From: CAIQNR01 sp031972475
GTDB lineage: Bacteria; Babelota; Babeliae; Babelales; CAIQNR01
DNA length: 64,000 nt
NCBI GenBank assembly: GCA_031972475.1
Contig: DALYEP010000001.1
Coordinates: 186,001-250,000, forward strand
Reading direction: 5' to 3'
In this document: positions 34,383 through 42,175 of the stretch, one piece after another
Layout of the letters: every line of letters begins with the position of its first letter
Numbering within the stretch: the first letter of the stretch is position 1
Notes under the pieces: model-generated
The model's input: the letters and a program-made list of their open reading frames with translations, nothing else
The model's database searches: none
Told to the model about the DNA's origin: nothing
Translations under genes and position numbers: made by a program

Positions 34383-35762
34383 TTATCGAGTTTGTTGCTG
34401 GATAAAGTATTTATTTTGTGTAGTACTATCATTTCCTTTTGATGAAGCTTCTGTTGCAGGCTGATAACTATTTCTAATGTCATTTAATGTAATATTGATA
34501 GTATAATTTAAATTTTCTATGTCGTTTGAATCAGTTATTTGGGTGGTATCTTGGTAAGAATAGTAAGTAGAGCCTCTTGGGAAAAAAGATATTTGATTGT
34601 TTAATATTTTACCTTTATAAGATTCAATAGCTTCTTCAGTATCTTGATTCGAGGAATTATCTGGCTGAGATTCACTTTGTGGAATAAATTCTAATTCTAT
34701 ATTAAATGTATCTTTATTACTTTCTTTAAATTGAGTTTTTATAAAATTAGATACTTCATCTAGAGTGCTTCCAGAAAATTTGACACTTGGTTGATAAAGA
34801 AAATTTAACCTGCCTTGAGGTTCAATAGTTTTTACATGATAAATAGGGTTTTGTTCATAAAATATAGCAAGAAGTGTTTTGTCGATATGATTTAAATCAT
34901 TAATAGTAGTTTTTGAAGAAGTCATATCTTTAATATACGAAATATAAAGGTCTTTTCCTAAAACTGATATCTCATTCATATTTAATTCTGGCATTTTTAT
35001 AGTAATTGGTTTTAACCAACGGCGTGTTGTTCTGTTAATCCAGTTTCCTTGTAATGTAAGACCTACCTGTATAGTAAGATTTCCTGATAAAGTGTTTGCA
35101 GAAATAGTATTCAGGTATTTTTCTAAAATTTTTTCAATTATATCTCTTCTATTTATTGTTTCTTTATTAATTGCTGTAAAGAAATTTGTGGAGTTTTCTT
35201 CTTCAATAGTATTGGATTTGTAAATTGTTGCTGCTGAATTAGTCATTGCGTTTTTTTTAAATTCTGATTTAAAATCAAAGCCATTTCCATTTTCATCTGT
35301 AAATGTTACATATATCAAATATTCTCCAGGAACAGCTGTTGGATAATCCCGCATTTTTTCATATTGAAAAAAAGGTATTAAGTTTAGTGCTCTGTTTAAT
35401 ATGCCTGATTGATAGGCAGCTAAAAGAAGTGCTCCTGTAGCAATTTCTTTATTTTCAGTAGCAGATTTAAGTGAATTTGCAGCACTAGAGGCACTATTTT
35501 TTACAAAATCATAAGATGCTTTAAATGCTTGTGTAATATCATCATTTGAAGGCACGCGCAAAACAGATCCACTTGGCGCAGCTGTTGGTTGCGGTACGCT
35601 AACTACGACAGGTGCTGTAGGTGCTGTGCTAGAATTTGTGAGTTTTAGTAATTCTACTTTGAATTGTTGGGCTAAATCAGTTAAAAAAGAGCTATCAGTA
35701 GATTTGATGTTGAGAAAGCTTATGATACTGAGTAAAAGCAATGATTTTATTATTTTTTTCAT
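34383..35762 (-). CDS. secreted protein, paralogue of the downstream gene
   Basis: 459 residues with a signal peptide (IIKSLLLLSIISFLNIKST). A Pro/Val/Thr-rich linker (residues about 45-70) is followed by a helical segment with a small hydrophobic stretch (ATGALLLAAYQSGILNRALN, about 108-127) and a beta-rich domain. The domain aligns with the middle of the protein at 32333-34324 over about 60 residues. It lacks that protein's long helical C terminus. The gap between the two genes is only 58 bases, so one operon is likely. No family is recognised. Confidence 0.72.
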   Translation of the reverse strand: MKKIIKSLLLLSIISFLNIKSTDSSFLTDLAQQFKVELLKLTNSSTAPTAPVVVSVPQPTAAPSGSVLRVPSNDDITQAFKASYDFVKNSASSAANSLKSATENKEIATGALLLAAYQSGILNRALNLIPFFQYEKMRDYPTAVPGEYLIYVTFTDENGNGFDFKSEFKKNAMTNSAATIYKSNTIEEENSTNFFTAINKETINRRDIIEKILEKYLNTISANTLSGNLTIQVGLTLQGNWINRTTRRWLKPITIKMPELNMNEISVLGKDLYISYIKDMTSSKTTINDLNHIDKTLLAIFYEQNPIYHVKTIEPQGRLNFLYQPSVKFSGSTLDEVSNFIKTQFKESNKDTFNIELEFIPQSESQPDNSSNQDTEEAIESYKGKILNNQISFFPRGSTYYSYQDTTQITDSNDIENLNYTINITLNDIRNSYQPATEASSKGNDSTTQNKYFIQQQTR

Positions 35763-35893
35763 ACATACCCCTTTGTAATTAAAATTTCATTCATTATTAT
35801 AAAATAATTTCAAATAAGATTTCAATAAATTATTTCAATAGTCATTTTAATTTCAGTTTTTAAATAATATAAAGAATTGGTAAGTTATTCTTA

Positions 35894-35935
35894 TAAAAAA
35901 CTAATCTTTTTTGGCTTAAAAAGATTAGTTTTTTA
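35894..35935. terminator. orphan terminator-like hairpin
   Basis: A 16-17-bp stem (AAAAAACTAATCTTTT/AAAAGATTAGTTTTTT) with a short loop, flanked by A and T runs. It could terminate transcription in either direction, yet no annotated gene ends toward it. Confidence 0.7.
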
Positions 35936-36069
35936 ATTCAAAGTAGCTATTAATTTAAAAATAATTATGAAATTTTGTGATTAATAAATATTTATTTTTA
36001 GCTTATTATGCAACAACTGAATTTTTGTTGAAAAAAAATTTTATAAAATTATGCAATTTGGGCAGTGTG

Positions 36070-36097
36070 TTGACAAGTGCATAAAAAAGAATAAATT
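36070..36097 (+). promoter_or_regulatory. sigma-70-like promoter for murF
   Basis: TTGACA at 36070-36075, a 16-base spacer and TAAATT at 36092-36097, about 50 bases before the murF ATG. Confidence 0.6.
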
Positions 36098-36150
36098 TTA
36101 ACTCTTATATTATAAAATTAAGCTTTAATGTTTGTTTTTTAGGAGAATGT

Positions 36151-37551
36151 ATGAGTATTGATCAAAATTTCATTAAGGCGGTTGTGCCAAAAGCTAGATT
36201 TGTAGGAAGAGAACTTCCTGATGAGATTTCTTTTTCTGTAGATTCTCGTACAATTTCTGAAAATCAAATATTTGTTGCGCTGGAAGGTAATTCTTTTGAT
36301 GGGCATGCATTTTTAGAAAATGCTTTATTAAAATCATCGGGTGCATTGGTAGCAGAAAAAAACTTTTCATTAATAGAGTCTGTTATCAATAAGTTTATCA
36401 CTACAAAAACTATTATTTTTGTAGAAGATCCTGGTAAGGCATTGTATCAATTAGCCTACGCATGGAGAGATCAATTAAAAGGTACTATTATTGGTATTAC
36501 AGGTTCGGTTGGTAAAACTTCTACTAAAGAATATATTTCTTCGATCATTCGTTCTGCAGAAGTAAGTTGTTTTGCTTCTGAGGGTAATCAGAATACACTC
36601 CTTGGTGTTTCTTTAAATATTTTAAAAATGAAAAAAGATTGTGCGGTAGGTGTATTTGAATTGGGTATTAGCGCTACCTCAGAAATGGAGTCGTTAGCAC
36701 AATTATTACGTCCTGCAATTGGTCTTATTACTTATATTGGTCATAGTCATATGGAAGGACTAGGTTCTTTTTTTGATATAGCAACAGAAAAAAGAAAGAT
36801 TTTTTCCTGTTTTATCGAATCAAATATTGGAATTATTAATGGAGACCAACCAATTTTAAGTCAAGTTGGTTATCCTCATCCGGTCATTCGTTTTGGTCAA
36901 AAAACGACAAATCAAATTCAAGCACGTAAAATAAAAACTAGTAATGGAAAAACAACCTTTATTTTAAAAATTTACAATAATAAGCATTTAGTTGTTTTAC
37001 CGCATACTCATCAAGCAATGATTAATAATATACTTGCGGCCGTTAGCGTAACGTATCTGATTGGTATTGATCAGACTTTAATTGTTAATTCAATTCAAAA
37101 GTTGCCTGTTTATAAACAGCGATTTGAAGTTTGTCCTTTAAATAAAAAAAAGGGGGTCATCATTGATGATTGTTATAATGCATCACCTGAAAGTGTAAAA
37201 GCTGCGCTTTTTGCATTTGAACATATGAATGGATTTTCTAAAAAAATAGCTGTTTTAGGGGATATGTTAGAATTGGGTGAAAATTCTCATTTTTGGCATC
37301 GTCAAATTGGGCGTTTTTTAAAAAAGTATAAATCAATTAATCATGTGTTATTGGTTGGTTCACATATGAAAGCTGTTAAAGAAACCGCTCCTTATGGCGT
37401 TTCTATAGAAGTTTTTAATAGTTGGCAAGATGCTTTAGAAAGATTAAACTCATTAATAGAAGATGATAATGCTGTTTTGGTTAAAGGATCGCGAGGTATG
37501 CAATTACAACATATTGTTACGGCCTTTGCCTCTAAGGAAAAGACTTTTTAA
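36151..37551 (+). CDS. murF: UDP-N-acetylmuramoyl-tripeptide--D-alanyl-D-alanine ligase
   Basis: 466 residues, normal MurF length. The ATP-binding loop GITGSVGKTSTKEYISS lies near residue 116. EGNQNTLLGVSLNIL and IIDDCYNASPESVKAAL (about 345-361) are MurF-specific segments. It adds D-Ala-D-Ala to the UDP-MurNAc tripeptide in the cytoplasm. AGGAG precedes the ATG. rsmH starts 3 bases after the stop, so the two are cotranscribed, a fragment of the dcw cluster in non-standard order. Confidence 0.96.
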   Translation: MSIDQNFIKAVVPKARFVGRELPDEISFSVDSRTISENQIFVALEGNSFDGHAFLENALLKSSGALVAEKNFSLIESVINKFITTKTIIFVEDPGKALYQLAYAWRDQLKGTIIGITGSVGKTSTKEYISSIIRSAEVSCFASEGNQNTLLGVSLNILKMKKDCAVGVFELGISATSEMESLAQLLRPAIGLITYIGHSHMEGLGSFFDIATEKRKIFSCFIESNIGIINGDQPILSQVGYPHPVIRFGQKTTNQIQARKIKTSNGKTTFILKIYNNKHLVVLPHTHQAMINNILAAVSVTYLIGIDQTLIVNSIQKLPVYKQRFEVCPLNKKKGVIIDDCYNASPESVKAALFAFEHMNGFSKKIAVLGDMLELGENSHFWHRQIGRFLKKYKSINHVLLVGSHMKAVKETAPYGVSIEVFNSWQDALERLNSLIEDDNAVLVKGSRGMQLQHIVTAFASKEKTF

Positions 37552-37554
37552 TTT

Positions 37555-38439
37555 ATGACACATTCTGTTTACCATATACCCGTTTTGCTTAAAGAAACAA
37601 TTGAAGCCCTTGCGGTTAAGCCTTATGGCGTATATTTAGATGTTACATTTGGTGGTGGTGGCCATTCAAGAGCTTTATTAGAAAAAGACCCTACTATTAA
37701 AGTTATAGGGCTTGATTGGGATCAAGAAGTAATTGAGCGCGGCCAGTTAATGGTTGATGAGTTTAATGGAAGATTAGAGCTGATTTGGGGTAATTTTAAT
37801 TTGCTTTATAAAATTATAAAAAAGCATAACATTACTCAACTTGATGGTGTTTTAGCTGACTTTGGAACTTCTCAATTTCAAATAAAAAATACAGAAGGGC
37901 TCTCTTTTTGGGGTGATACTCCCCTTGATATGAGACTTTCAAATGCTCATCATACAAAAACTGCTGCACATATTATTAATTATGCAAAACCAGAAGAGTT
38001 ACTTCATATTTTTTGGACATATGGAGAAGAGCCATTTGCAAAGCAAATAGTCTCTGCAATTGTTGAGCGTAGAAAAACAAAAAAATTTAAAACAACTGCT
38101 GAATTGGCAGATCTTATAGAGACAATCGTATTTCATAAAGGTAAAGGGCATCCTGCAACAAGAGTTTTTCAGGCTCTTCGTATTGTTGTAAATAAAGAAC
38201 TCGAAAATATTCAATCATTTTTACCTGCTGCTTTACGATCGCTTTCTTCGGGGGGGAGACTTGTTTGTATTAGTTTTCATTCGCTTGAAGATCGCATGGT
38301 AAAAGATTTTTATAAATCAATGGCATCACTGCAAGAAGGGATTATTGTGCAGCCAGCATTAGTTGTAGCATCTTCAGAGGAAATTGAAAAAAATGCTGCA
38401 TGCCGATCAGCAAAGTTACGTGCGTTTGAAAAAAAATAA
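37555..38439 (+). CDS. rsmH: 16S rRNA (cytosine(1402)-N(4))-methyltransferase RsmH
   Basis: 294 residues. HIPVLLKETIEAL at the N terminus is followed by the SAM-binding DVTFGGGGHSRALLE (about 30-44). DGVLADFGTSQFQ and LDMRLSNAHHTKTAAHIIN are family segments. It methylates C1402 of 16S rRNA near the P site. It starts 3 bases after murF and is followed by a separate promoter for spoVG. Confidence 0.96.
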   Translation: MTHSVYHIPVLLKETIEALAVKPYGVYLDVTFGGGGHSRALLEKDPTIKVIGLDWDQEVIERGQLMVDEFNGRLELIWGNFNLLYKIIKKHNITQLDGVLADFGTSQFQIKNTEGLSFWGDTPLDMRLSNAHHTKTAAHIINYAKPEELLHIFWTYGEEPFAKQIVSAIVERRKTKKFKTTAELADLIETIVFHKGKGHPATRVFQALRIVVNKELENIQSFLPAALRSLSSGGRLVCISFHSLEDRMVKDFYKSMASLQEGIIVQPALVVASSEEIEKNAACRSAKLRAFEKK

Positions 38440-38457
38440 TTTATGCTTAATTATTGT

Positions 38458-38486
38458 TTGACAAAAAAAGAGACTATTATTACATT
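38458..38486 (+). promoter_or_regulatory. consensus promoter for spoVG and tRNA-Gln
   Basis: TTGACA at 38458-38463, a 17-base spacer and TACATT at 38481-38486. The RNA would start near 38493, about 60 bases before the spoVG ATG. Confidence 0.7.
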
Positions 38487-38551
38487 AAGCAACGACAGAT
38501 GGTTTCTGCCCTGTGCAGATGGGCGTTTATGAGGCGAGAGGTCAAAAGAGT

Positions 38552-38854
38552 ATGAAAATAACAGAAGTCAAAATATATCCTGCAAAAGAAGGCACAAGGC
38601 TTAAAGCATATGCAACTATAGTGTTTGAAAATGCTTTCATAGTAAGGGATTTGAAGATCATCGAGGGAGAGAAGGGCCTGTTTGTTTCAATGCCTTCTCG
38701 TCGTAGAAAAGATGGATCATTTAGAGATATAGCTCATCCATTAAACGCTGAAATGCGCAAACACATCGAAGAGATGGTTGTTGGTGAATATCAGCGTATG
38801 GAAAGAGATGGTTCATTGGGAGCAGCTGGATCATTTGATGATTCAGGTGAGTAA
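38552..38854 (+). CDS. spoVG: septation protein SpoVG
   Basis: 100 residues. ATG 38552 is chosen because the family starts MKITEVKIYP; an upstream ATG at 38513 would add 13 residues unlike any SpoVG. The core has RLKAYATIVFENAFIVRDLKI and the signature SMPSRRRKDGSFRDIAHPL. SpoVG is a small dimeric nucleic-acid-binding regulator found well beyond spore formers. The gene is richer in GC than its neighbours. tRNA-Gln follows 23 bases later, before a single terminator, so both are likely on one RNA. Confidence 0.95.
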   Translation: MKITEVKIYPAKEGTRLKAYATIVFENAFIVRDLKIIEGEKGLFVSMPSRRRKDGSFRDIAHPLNAEMRKHIEEMVVGEYQRMERDGSLGAAGSFDDSGE

Positions 38855-38877
38855 TTTATTGATAATGTAAATTAAGA

Positions 38878-38952
38878 TGGGGCGTCGCCAAGCGGTAAGG
38901 CACCAGGTTTTGGTCCTGGCATCCGGAGGTTCGAATCCTTCCGCCCCAGCCA
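38878..38952 (+). tRNA. tRNA-Gln (anticodon UUG)
   Basis: A 75-nt cloverleaf. The acceptor stem is TGGGGCG/CGCCCCA with encoded CCA at 38950-38952. The anticodon stem CCAGG/CCTGG encloses TTTTGGT, anticodon UUG at 38910-38912. The T arm contains GGTTCGAATCC. The T1-A72 end pair is typical of bacterial tRNA-Gln. Confidence 0.97.
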
Positions 38953-38956
38953 AGTT

Positions 38957-38982
38957 ATGCAGAGTTCGCTCTGCATTTTTTT
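38957..38982 (+). terminator. intrinsic terminator after tRNA-Gln
   Basis: ATGCAGAG/CTCTGCAT stem with a stable TTCG tetraloop and a T7 tail, starting 5 bases after the tRNA. Confidence 0.92.
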
Positions 38983-39050
38983 ATGTTTAATTTTATAAAA
39001 TTTTAAATATAAAAGATTAAGCCCTCAATTAAATAAGAAGTATTAAGGCT

Positions 39051-39668
39051 ATGAACTATTTTGATTTAACGCATCTCTTTACTAATTCTATGCCCGTATA
39101 TCCTGGCGATTCTTCTGTAAATTTAGAACCTGTTGAAGATTTGAAAAAAATCGATATATCAAATCATATTATGCATTCTAGTTTGCATGTTGGTACTCAT
39201 ATTGATGCTCCTGGTCATATGATATTTGGAGGAAAGAGAATTTGTGATTTTCCTATTTCTACCTTTATAGGAAAAGGAAAATTGGTTGATGCTCGTGGAA
39301 GAAAAAGTATTGATGCAGATCTTCTGTCAGATATACTTCTTCAAAAAAATGATATTCTCCTAATATACACAGGGCATGATTCTGCATTTTATGAATCTAC
39401 TTATTACATAGATCATCCTGTTTTGACTATTGCGTTTGCACAGCATCTTATTGATTCAGGTGTAAAAATGGTTGGTATGGATACGCCAAGTCCAGACTTT
39501 CATCCTTTTTTAGTGCATAAACGTTTTATGGCTCAAGATATTTTAATTATTGAAAATCTTACTAATTTACACTCTTTGTTAAATTGTAAGCATTTTAATA
39601 TTATTGCCTTGCCTATGAATATTGATGCAGACGGTTCTTTTGCAAGAGTTATTGCAGTTATTGAATAA
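39051..39668 (+). CDS. cyclase-family metal-dependent hydrolase (kynurenine formamidase-like)
   Basis: 205 residues, cytoplasmic. The PF04199-type signature HVGTHIDAPGH (residues 46-56) supplies the metal ligands HxGTHxDxPxH. DLTHLF at the N terminus and VGMDTPSPD near residue 140 also fit the family. Members hydrolyse formylkynurenine, isatin or other amides, so the substrate is open. No tryptophan catabolism genes are nearby. The gene stands alone after the tRNA-Gln terminator. Confidence 0.88.
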   Translation: MNYFDLTHLFTNSMPVYPGDSSVNLEPVEDLKKIDISNHIMHSSLHVGTHIDAPGHMIFGGKRICDFPISTFIGKGKLVDARGRKSIDADLLSDILLQKNDILLIYTGHDSAFYESTYYIDHPVLTIAFAQHLIDSGVKMVGMDTPSPDFHPFLVHKRFMAQDILIIENLTNLHSLLNCKHFNIIALPMNIDADGSFARVIAVIE

Positions 39669-39724
39669 TTTTTTTAGTTCGTATTTGTTATTGGTTATAA
39701 ATTTATAAAATAAAGATTTTTTTA

Positions 39725-40036
39725 ATGCGTAAGTTTTTTAGTTTTTATTTAATGGCGTTTATTTTACATGTCAGTTGTGCAAAAGATACTTTTTATGGGC
39801 AAGAATATGATTTTACACTATATGGTAGTGTTCAAAATCAAAGAGGTGTTGTAGTTGATCCTCTAAGAAATCGTGTAAATAATGCTGATAGGGGGGGGGA
39901 TACAATGAGTGTAGATAGTGAGGATCCAAATTTTTATAATAATAGAAATGCATTGAGAAGTTTTGTGCACGATGTTCGTGCCGGATATAGTGCGCTGCGA
40001 TCAGTTATAGTGAGAATAGTTTTTAGAATTTTTTAA
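39725..40036 (+). CDS. small secreted hypothetical protein
   Basis: 103 residues with a signal peptide (MRKFFSFYLMAFILHVSCAK), possibly a lipoprotein signal (HVSC). The rest is polar, with a basic C terminus (SVIVRIVFRIF). It contains a run of seven G at 39893-39899, rare in this AT-rich region and a possible slippage site. It is followed after 16 bases by another small secreted protein gene. Confidence 0.6.
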   Translation: MRKFFSFYLMAFILHVSCAKDTFYGQEYDFTLYGSVQNQRGVVVDPLRNRVNNADRGGDTMSVDSEDPNFYNNRNALRSFVHDVRAGYSALRSVIVRIVFRIF

Positions 40037-40052
40037 TTAACAGGGTAAAATA

Positions 40053-40385
40053 GTGAAGTTTTTTTTAAAAATTATGTGTTTGTTTTTTATAGTTTATAAT
40101 AATGCATCAAGCAGACAAGCTCACGATGATTCATCAAGTGGTCGCGCTCGACATGACCGTTTTATACGCCAAGAAATTCAAGATGGATTGGATGATTATT
40201 TTTATTATGATGAATTAATAAATGAGGATTCAAATTATTCAGAAGATTCTCAAACAGATATAAGTACTATGGAAATTCCATTAATGGATAACAGAGTAAT
40301 AATTCCACATATTTTTTTTGAAAAATTTAATGTAATAAGAAATTGTTATTATTTTTATTGTGGTCATAAAAAAAGAACAGAATGA
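40053..40385 (+). CDS. small secreted acidic hypothetical protein
   Basis: 110 residues from a GTG start at 40053, with a GGGT-type weak ribosome-binding site. The signal peptide MKFFLKIMCLFFIVYNNASS is followed by an acidic Asp/Tyr/Ser-rich region (QDGLDDYFYYDELINEDSN) and a C-terminal cysteine pair. maf follows after 3 bases, so cotranscription is likely. The function is unknown. Confidence 0.6.
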   Translation: MKFFLKIMCLFFIVYNNASSRQAHDDSSSGRARHDRFIRQEIQDGLDDYFYYDELINEDSNYSEDSQTDISTMEIPLMDNRVIIPHIFFEKFNVIRNCYYFYCGHKKRTE

Positions 40386-40388
40386 TAT

Positions 40389-40997
40389 ATGAATATACTT
40401 TTTTTAGGATCTTCTTCGCGATCAAGACAAAAATTACTTGATGAGGTTCAAATACCGTATCAGGTTATAGGTCATAGTGCCAATGAAGATTTAGTTCCTC
40501 ACGCTTCAACTCTTCAGGAAACTGTTTTGGCCATTGCGCAATATAAAATGAATTATATTTCAATTCCTTATGGTAAAGAAAATGATATTTGCTTTATATT
40601 AACGGCTGATACTATGGGCTCTGATACTAAAGGCGTTATCCATGGAAAGCCAAAAAATAAAATTGATGCAATTTCTAAAATAAAAGCATGTAGAGATGGA
40701 GTTCTTGTAACGGCAACAGGTTTTTGTATAGAAAAAAGAGTTTTTAAAAATAATCGATGGATTGTTGAAGAATCTTTTTCTGATGTTGTTACATCAGAAT
40801 CTATTTTTATAGTTCCAGATAATTGGATAGAGCGTTATTTAGATTATTCACACGGTCTTGTTGCATCAGGAGCTGTAGCAATTGAGCTGTATGGAGGTCA
40901 GTTTTTAAAATCTGTTAAAGGATCATACAGCTCAATAATTGGGTTACCTTTATATGAAATTCGTACAGCTTTAGAGAATTTAGATTTTTTTGATTAG
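40389..40997 (+). CDS. maf: Maf-family nucleoside triphosphate pyrophosphatase
   Basis: 202 residues. ILFLGSSSRSRQKLL at the N terminus, LTADTMG near residue 76, HGKPKN and the C-terminal SGAVAIELYGGQFLKSVKGSY match Maf/YhdE. The family hydrolyses non-canonical or excess nucleoside triphosphates (dTTP, UTP, m5UTP, Psi-TP, depending on subgroup) to monophosphates. It sits at the end of a small-secreted-protein operon. The stop overlaps that of the convergent gene by 4 bases. Confidence 0.9.
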   Translation: MNILFLGSSSRSRQKLLDEVQIPYQVIGHSANEDLVPHASTLQETVLAIAQYKMNYISIPYGKENDICFILTADTMGSDTKGVIHGKPKNKIDAISKIKACRDGVLVTATGFCIEKRVFKNNRWIVEESFSDVVTSESIFIVPDNWIERYLDYSHGLVASGAVAIELYGGQFLKSVKGSYSSIIGLPLYEIRTALENLDFFD

Positions 40998-41437
40998 TGA
41001 CTAGCAGTATTTTTTGTAGGTTTCCAGCATTTAAGTAATTCTTGAAACAATATCTCTTGAGGATTTTCATTTGGATTTGTTTCAAATTTTGAGGATGCCT
41101 TTTCTACACTAAAATCTACTGTTGCTTGATCGCATTCTTGCCCGTCTATGTTGTCTAAAGCTGGCATCATTTTCTTTTCAAGAATTTTTTGTAATCGCTC
41201 TTCATGTATCGATTCATGAAGAAGTGATTCCATGCATACCAAAAAATCTATGATGCTATATTGCATTTCTTCAGGGCTTATAGTGCTTTCTTGTATAGAA
41301 TCTTTTATTTTTTCATTCAATCCATTTGCTAATGAAGATTGAATAATTTTTTTTAATTTTGTTGGTTCATTCTCAAGGAGCCATTGAAGTAAATAAAGAA
41401 GCTCATAGGAGACGGTTAAGTTTTTATCTTCGATCAT
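40994..41437 (-). CDS. hypothetical protein downstream of the HspR-like gene
   Basis: 147 residues. The start at 41437 is chosen because AAAGGA lies 7 nt upstream; an in-frame ATG at 41491 lacks one. It has no signal peptide. The region YELLYLLQWLLENEPTKLKK is hydrophobic helical, the rest is acidic and helical, and there is a Pro/Asn/Glu-rich C-terminal part. It is 108 bases after the HspR-like gene on the same strand and could be cotranscribed. No family is recognised. Confidence 0.65.
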   Translation of the reverse strand: MIEDKNLTVSYELLYLLQWLLENEPTKLKKIIQSSLANGLNEKIKDSIQESTISPEEMQYSIIDFLVCMESLLHESIHEERLQKILEKKMMPALDNIDGQECDQATVDFSVEKASSKFETNPNENPQEILFQELLKCWKPTKNTASH

Positions 41438-41544
41438 TATGTATCCTTTTATTTTAGAGCGTTTCATAGATTTTACCTTGTGTAGCGTCATCTATTTTGC
41501 TGTAAAAAAAAAGTTTTACTACATTTTTATTATCAAACAGCTGA

Positions 41545-42024
41545 CTAGTCTTGCTCATATTCAATTTTCCATCCATCTATTACAGCATCATCTTTATTGG
41601 TATTGTCTAGTGATTCAATATTCATTTGATAATTTTTAATTTGATTAGTATCTAGTGGTAATTTCTTTAAAGAGCGTAATTTTTTTGTTGCTGTGTCAAT
41701 TACAGATGTATGAAGTACTTCTTGTTCTTTAAGGTTTTTATTTGTTTCTTCAAATACAGCATTCATATCTTTTTGCATTTTTTGTAGTTGTTTTTGAAGT
41801 TTTAAAATAATTTGAACTCCCGCTAGATTGACTCCAACTTTGTGAGTTAAGTGAATAATTTCTTCTAGTCTATCAACATCTTCTTCAGAAAAAAGTCGTG
41901 TATTGCCGTCAGATCGCTTAGGTGCTATAAGACCTTCTCGTTCATATAAACGAATTGTTTGTTGGTGAACAGAAAACATTTCAGCTACTGCTGAAATTGA
42001 AAAAAATCCTTTTTTTCTTTTCAT
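41545..42024 (-). CDS. hspR: MerR/HspR-type transcriptional regulator
   Basis: 159 residues. The N-terminal MerR winged helix is ISAVAEMFSVHQQTIRLYEREGLIAPKRS with NTRLFSEEDVDRLEEI (about 9-58). A coiled coil (75-120) is typical of HspR. AGGA lies 7 nt before the ATG. HspR represses chaperone operons at HAIR repeats and uses DnaK as corepressor. No chaperone gene is in this window, so it would act elsewhere. I saw no CTTGAGT/ACTCAAG pair next to it. The specific HspR name is less sure than MerR family. Confidence 0.82.
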   Translation of the reverse strand: MKRKKGFFSISAVAEMFSVHQQTIRLYEREGLIAPKRSDGNTRLFSEEDVDRLEEIIHLTHKVGVNLAGVQIILKLQKQLQKMQKDMNAVFEETNKNLKEQEVLHTSVIDTATKKLRSLKKLPLDTNQIKNYQMNIESLDNTNKDDAVIDGWKIEYEQD

Positions 42025-42175
42025 ATATGTTCCTGACTTAAGCTTATTTTTAAATCTTATAAAGATGATTAATAGAAAGTTAATTATAACATTTTTTTTA
42101 AAAATGTCCTATATCAATTGGTATAACGACTATCTCTATAGATGTTTAAAAGTATTTAAAATAAGCTTTTTAACT

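Larger units (their letters stand above)
35763..36150. other. 388-base AT-rich divergent intergenic region
   Basis: This lies between the secreted protein gene (-) and murF (+). It contains no credible reading frame. It does hold a long terminator-like hairpin (35894-35935) and a consensus promoter facing murF (36070-36097). A hairpin terminator between divergent genes has no obvious client gene. Confidence 0.65.
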
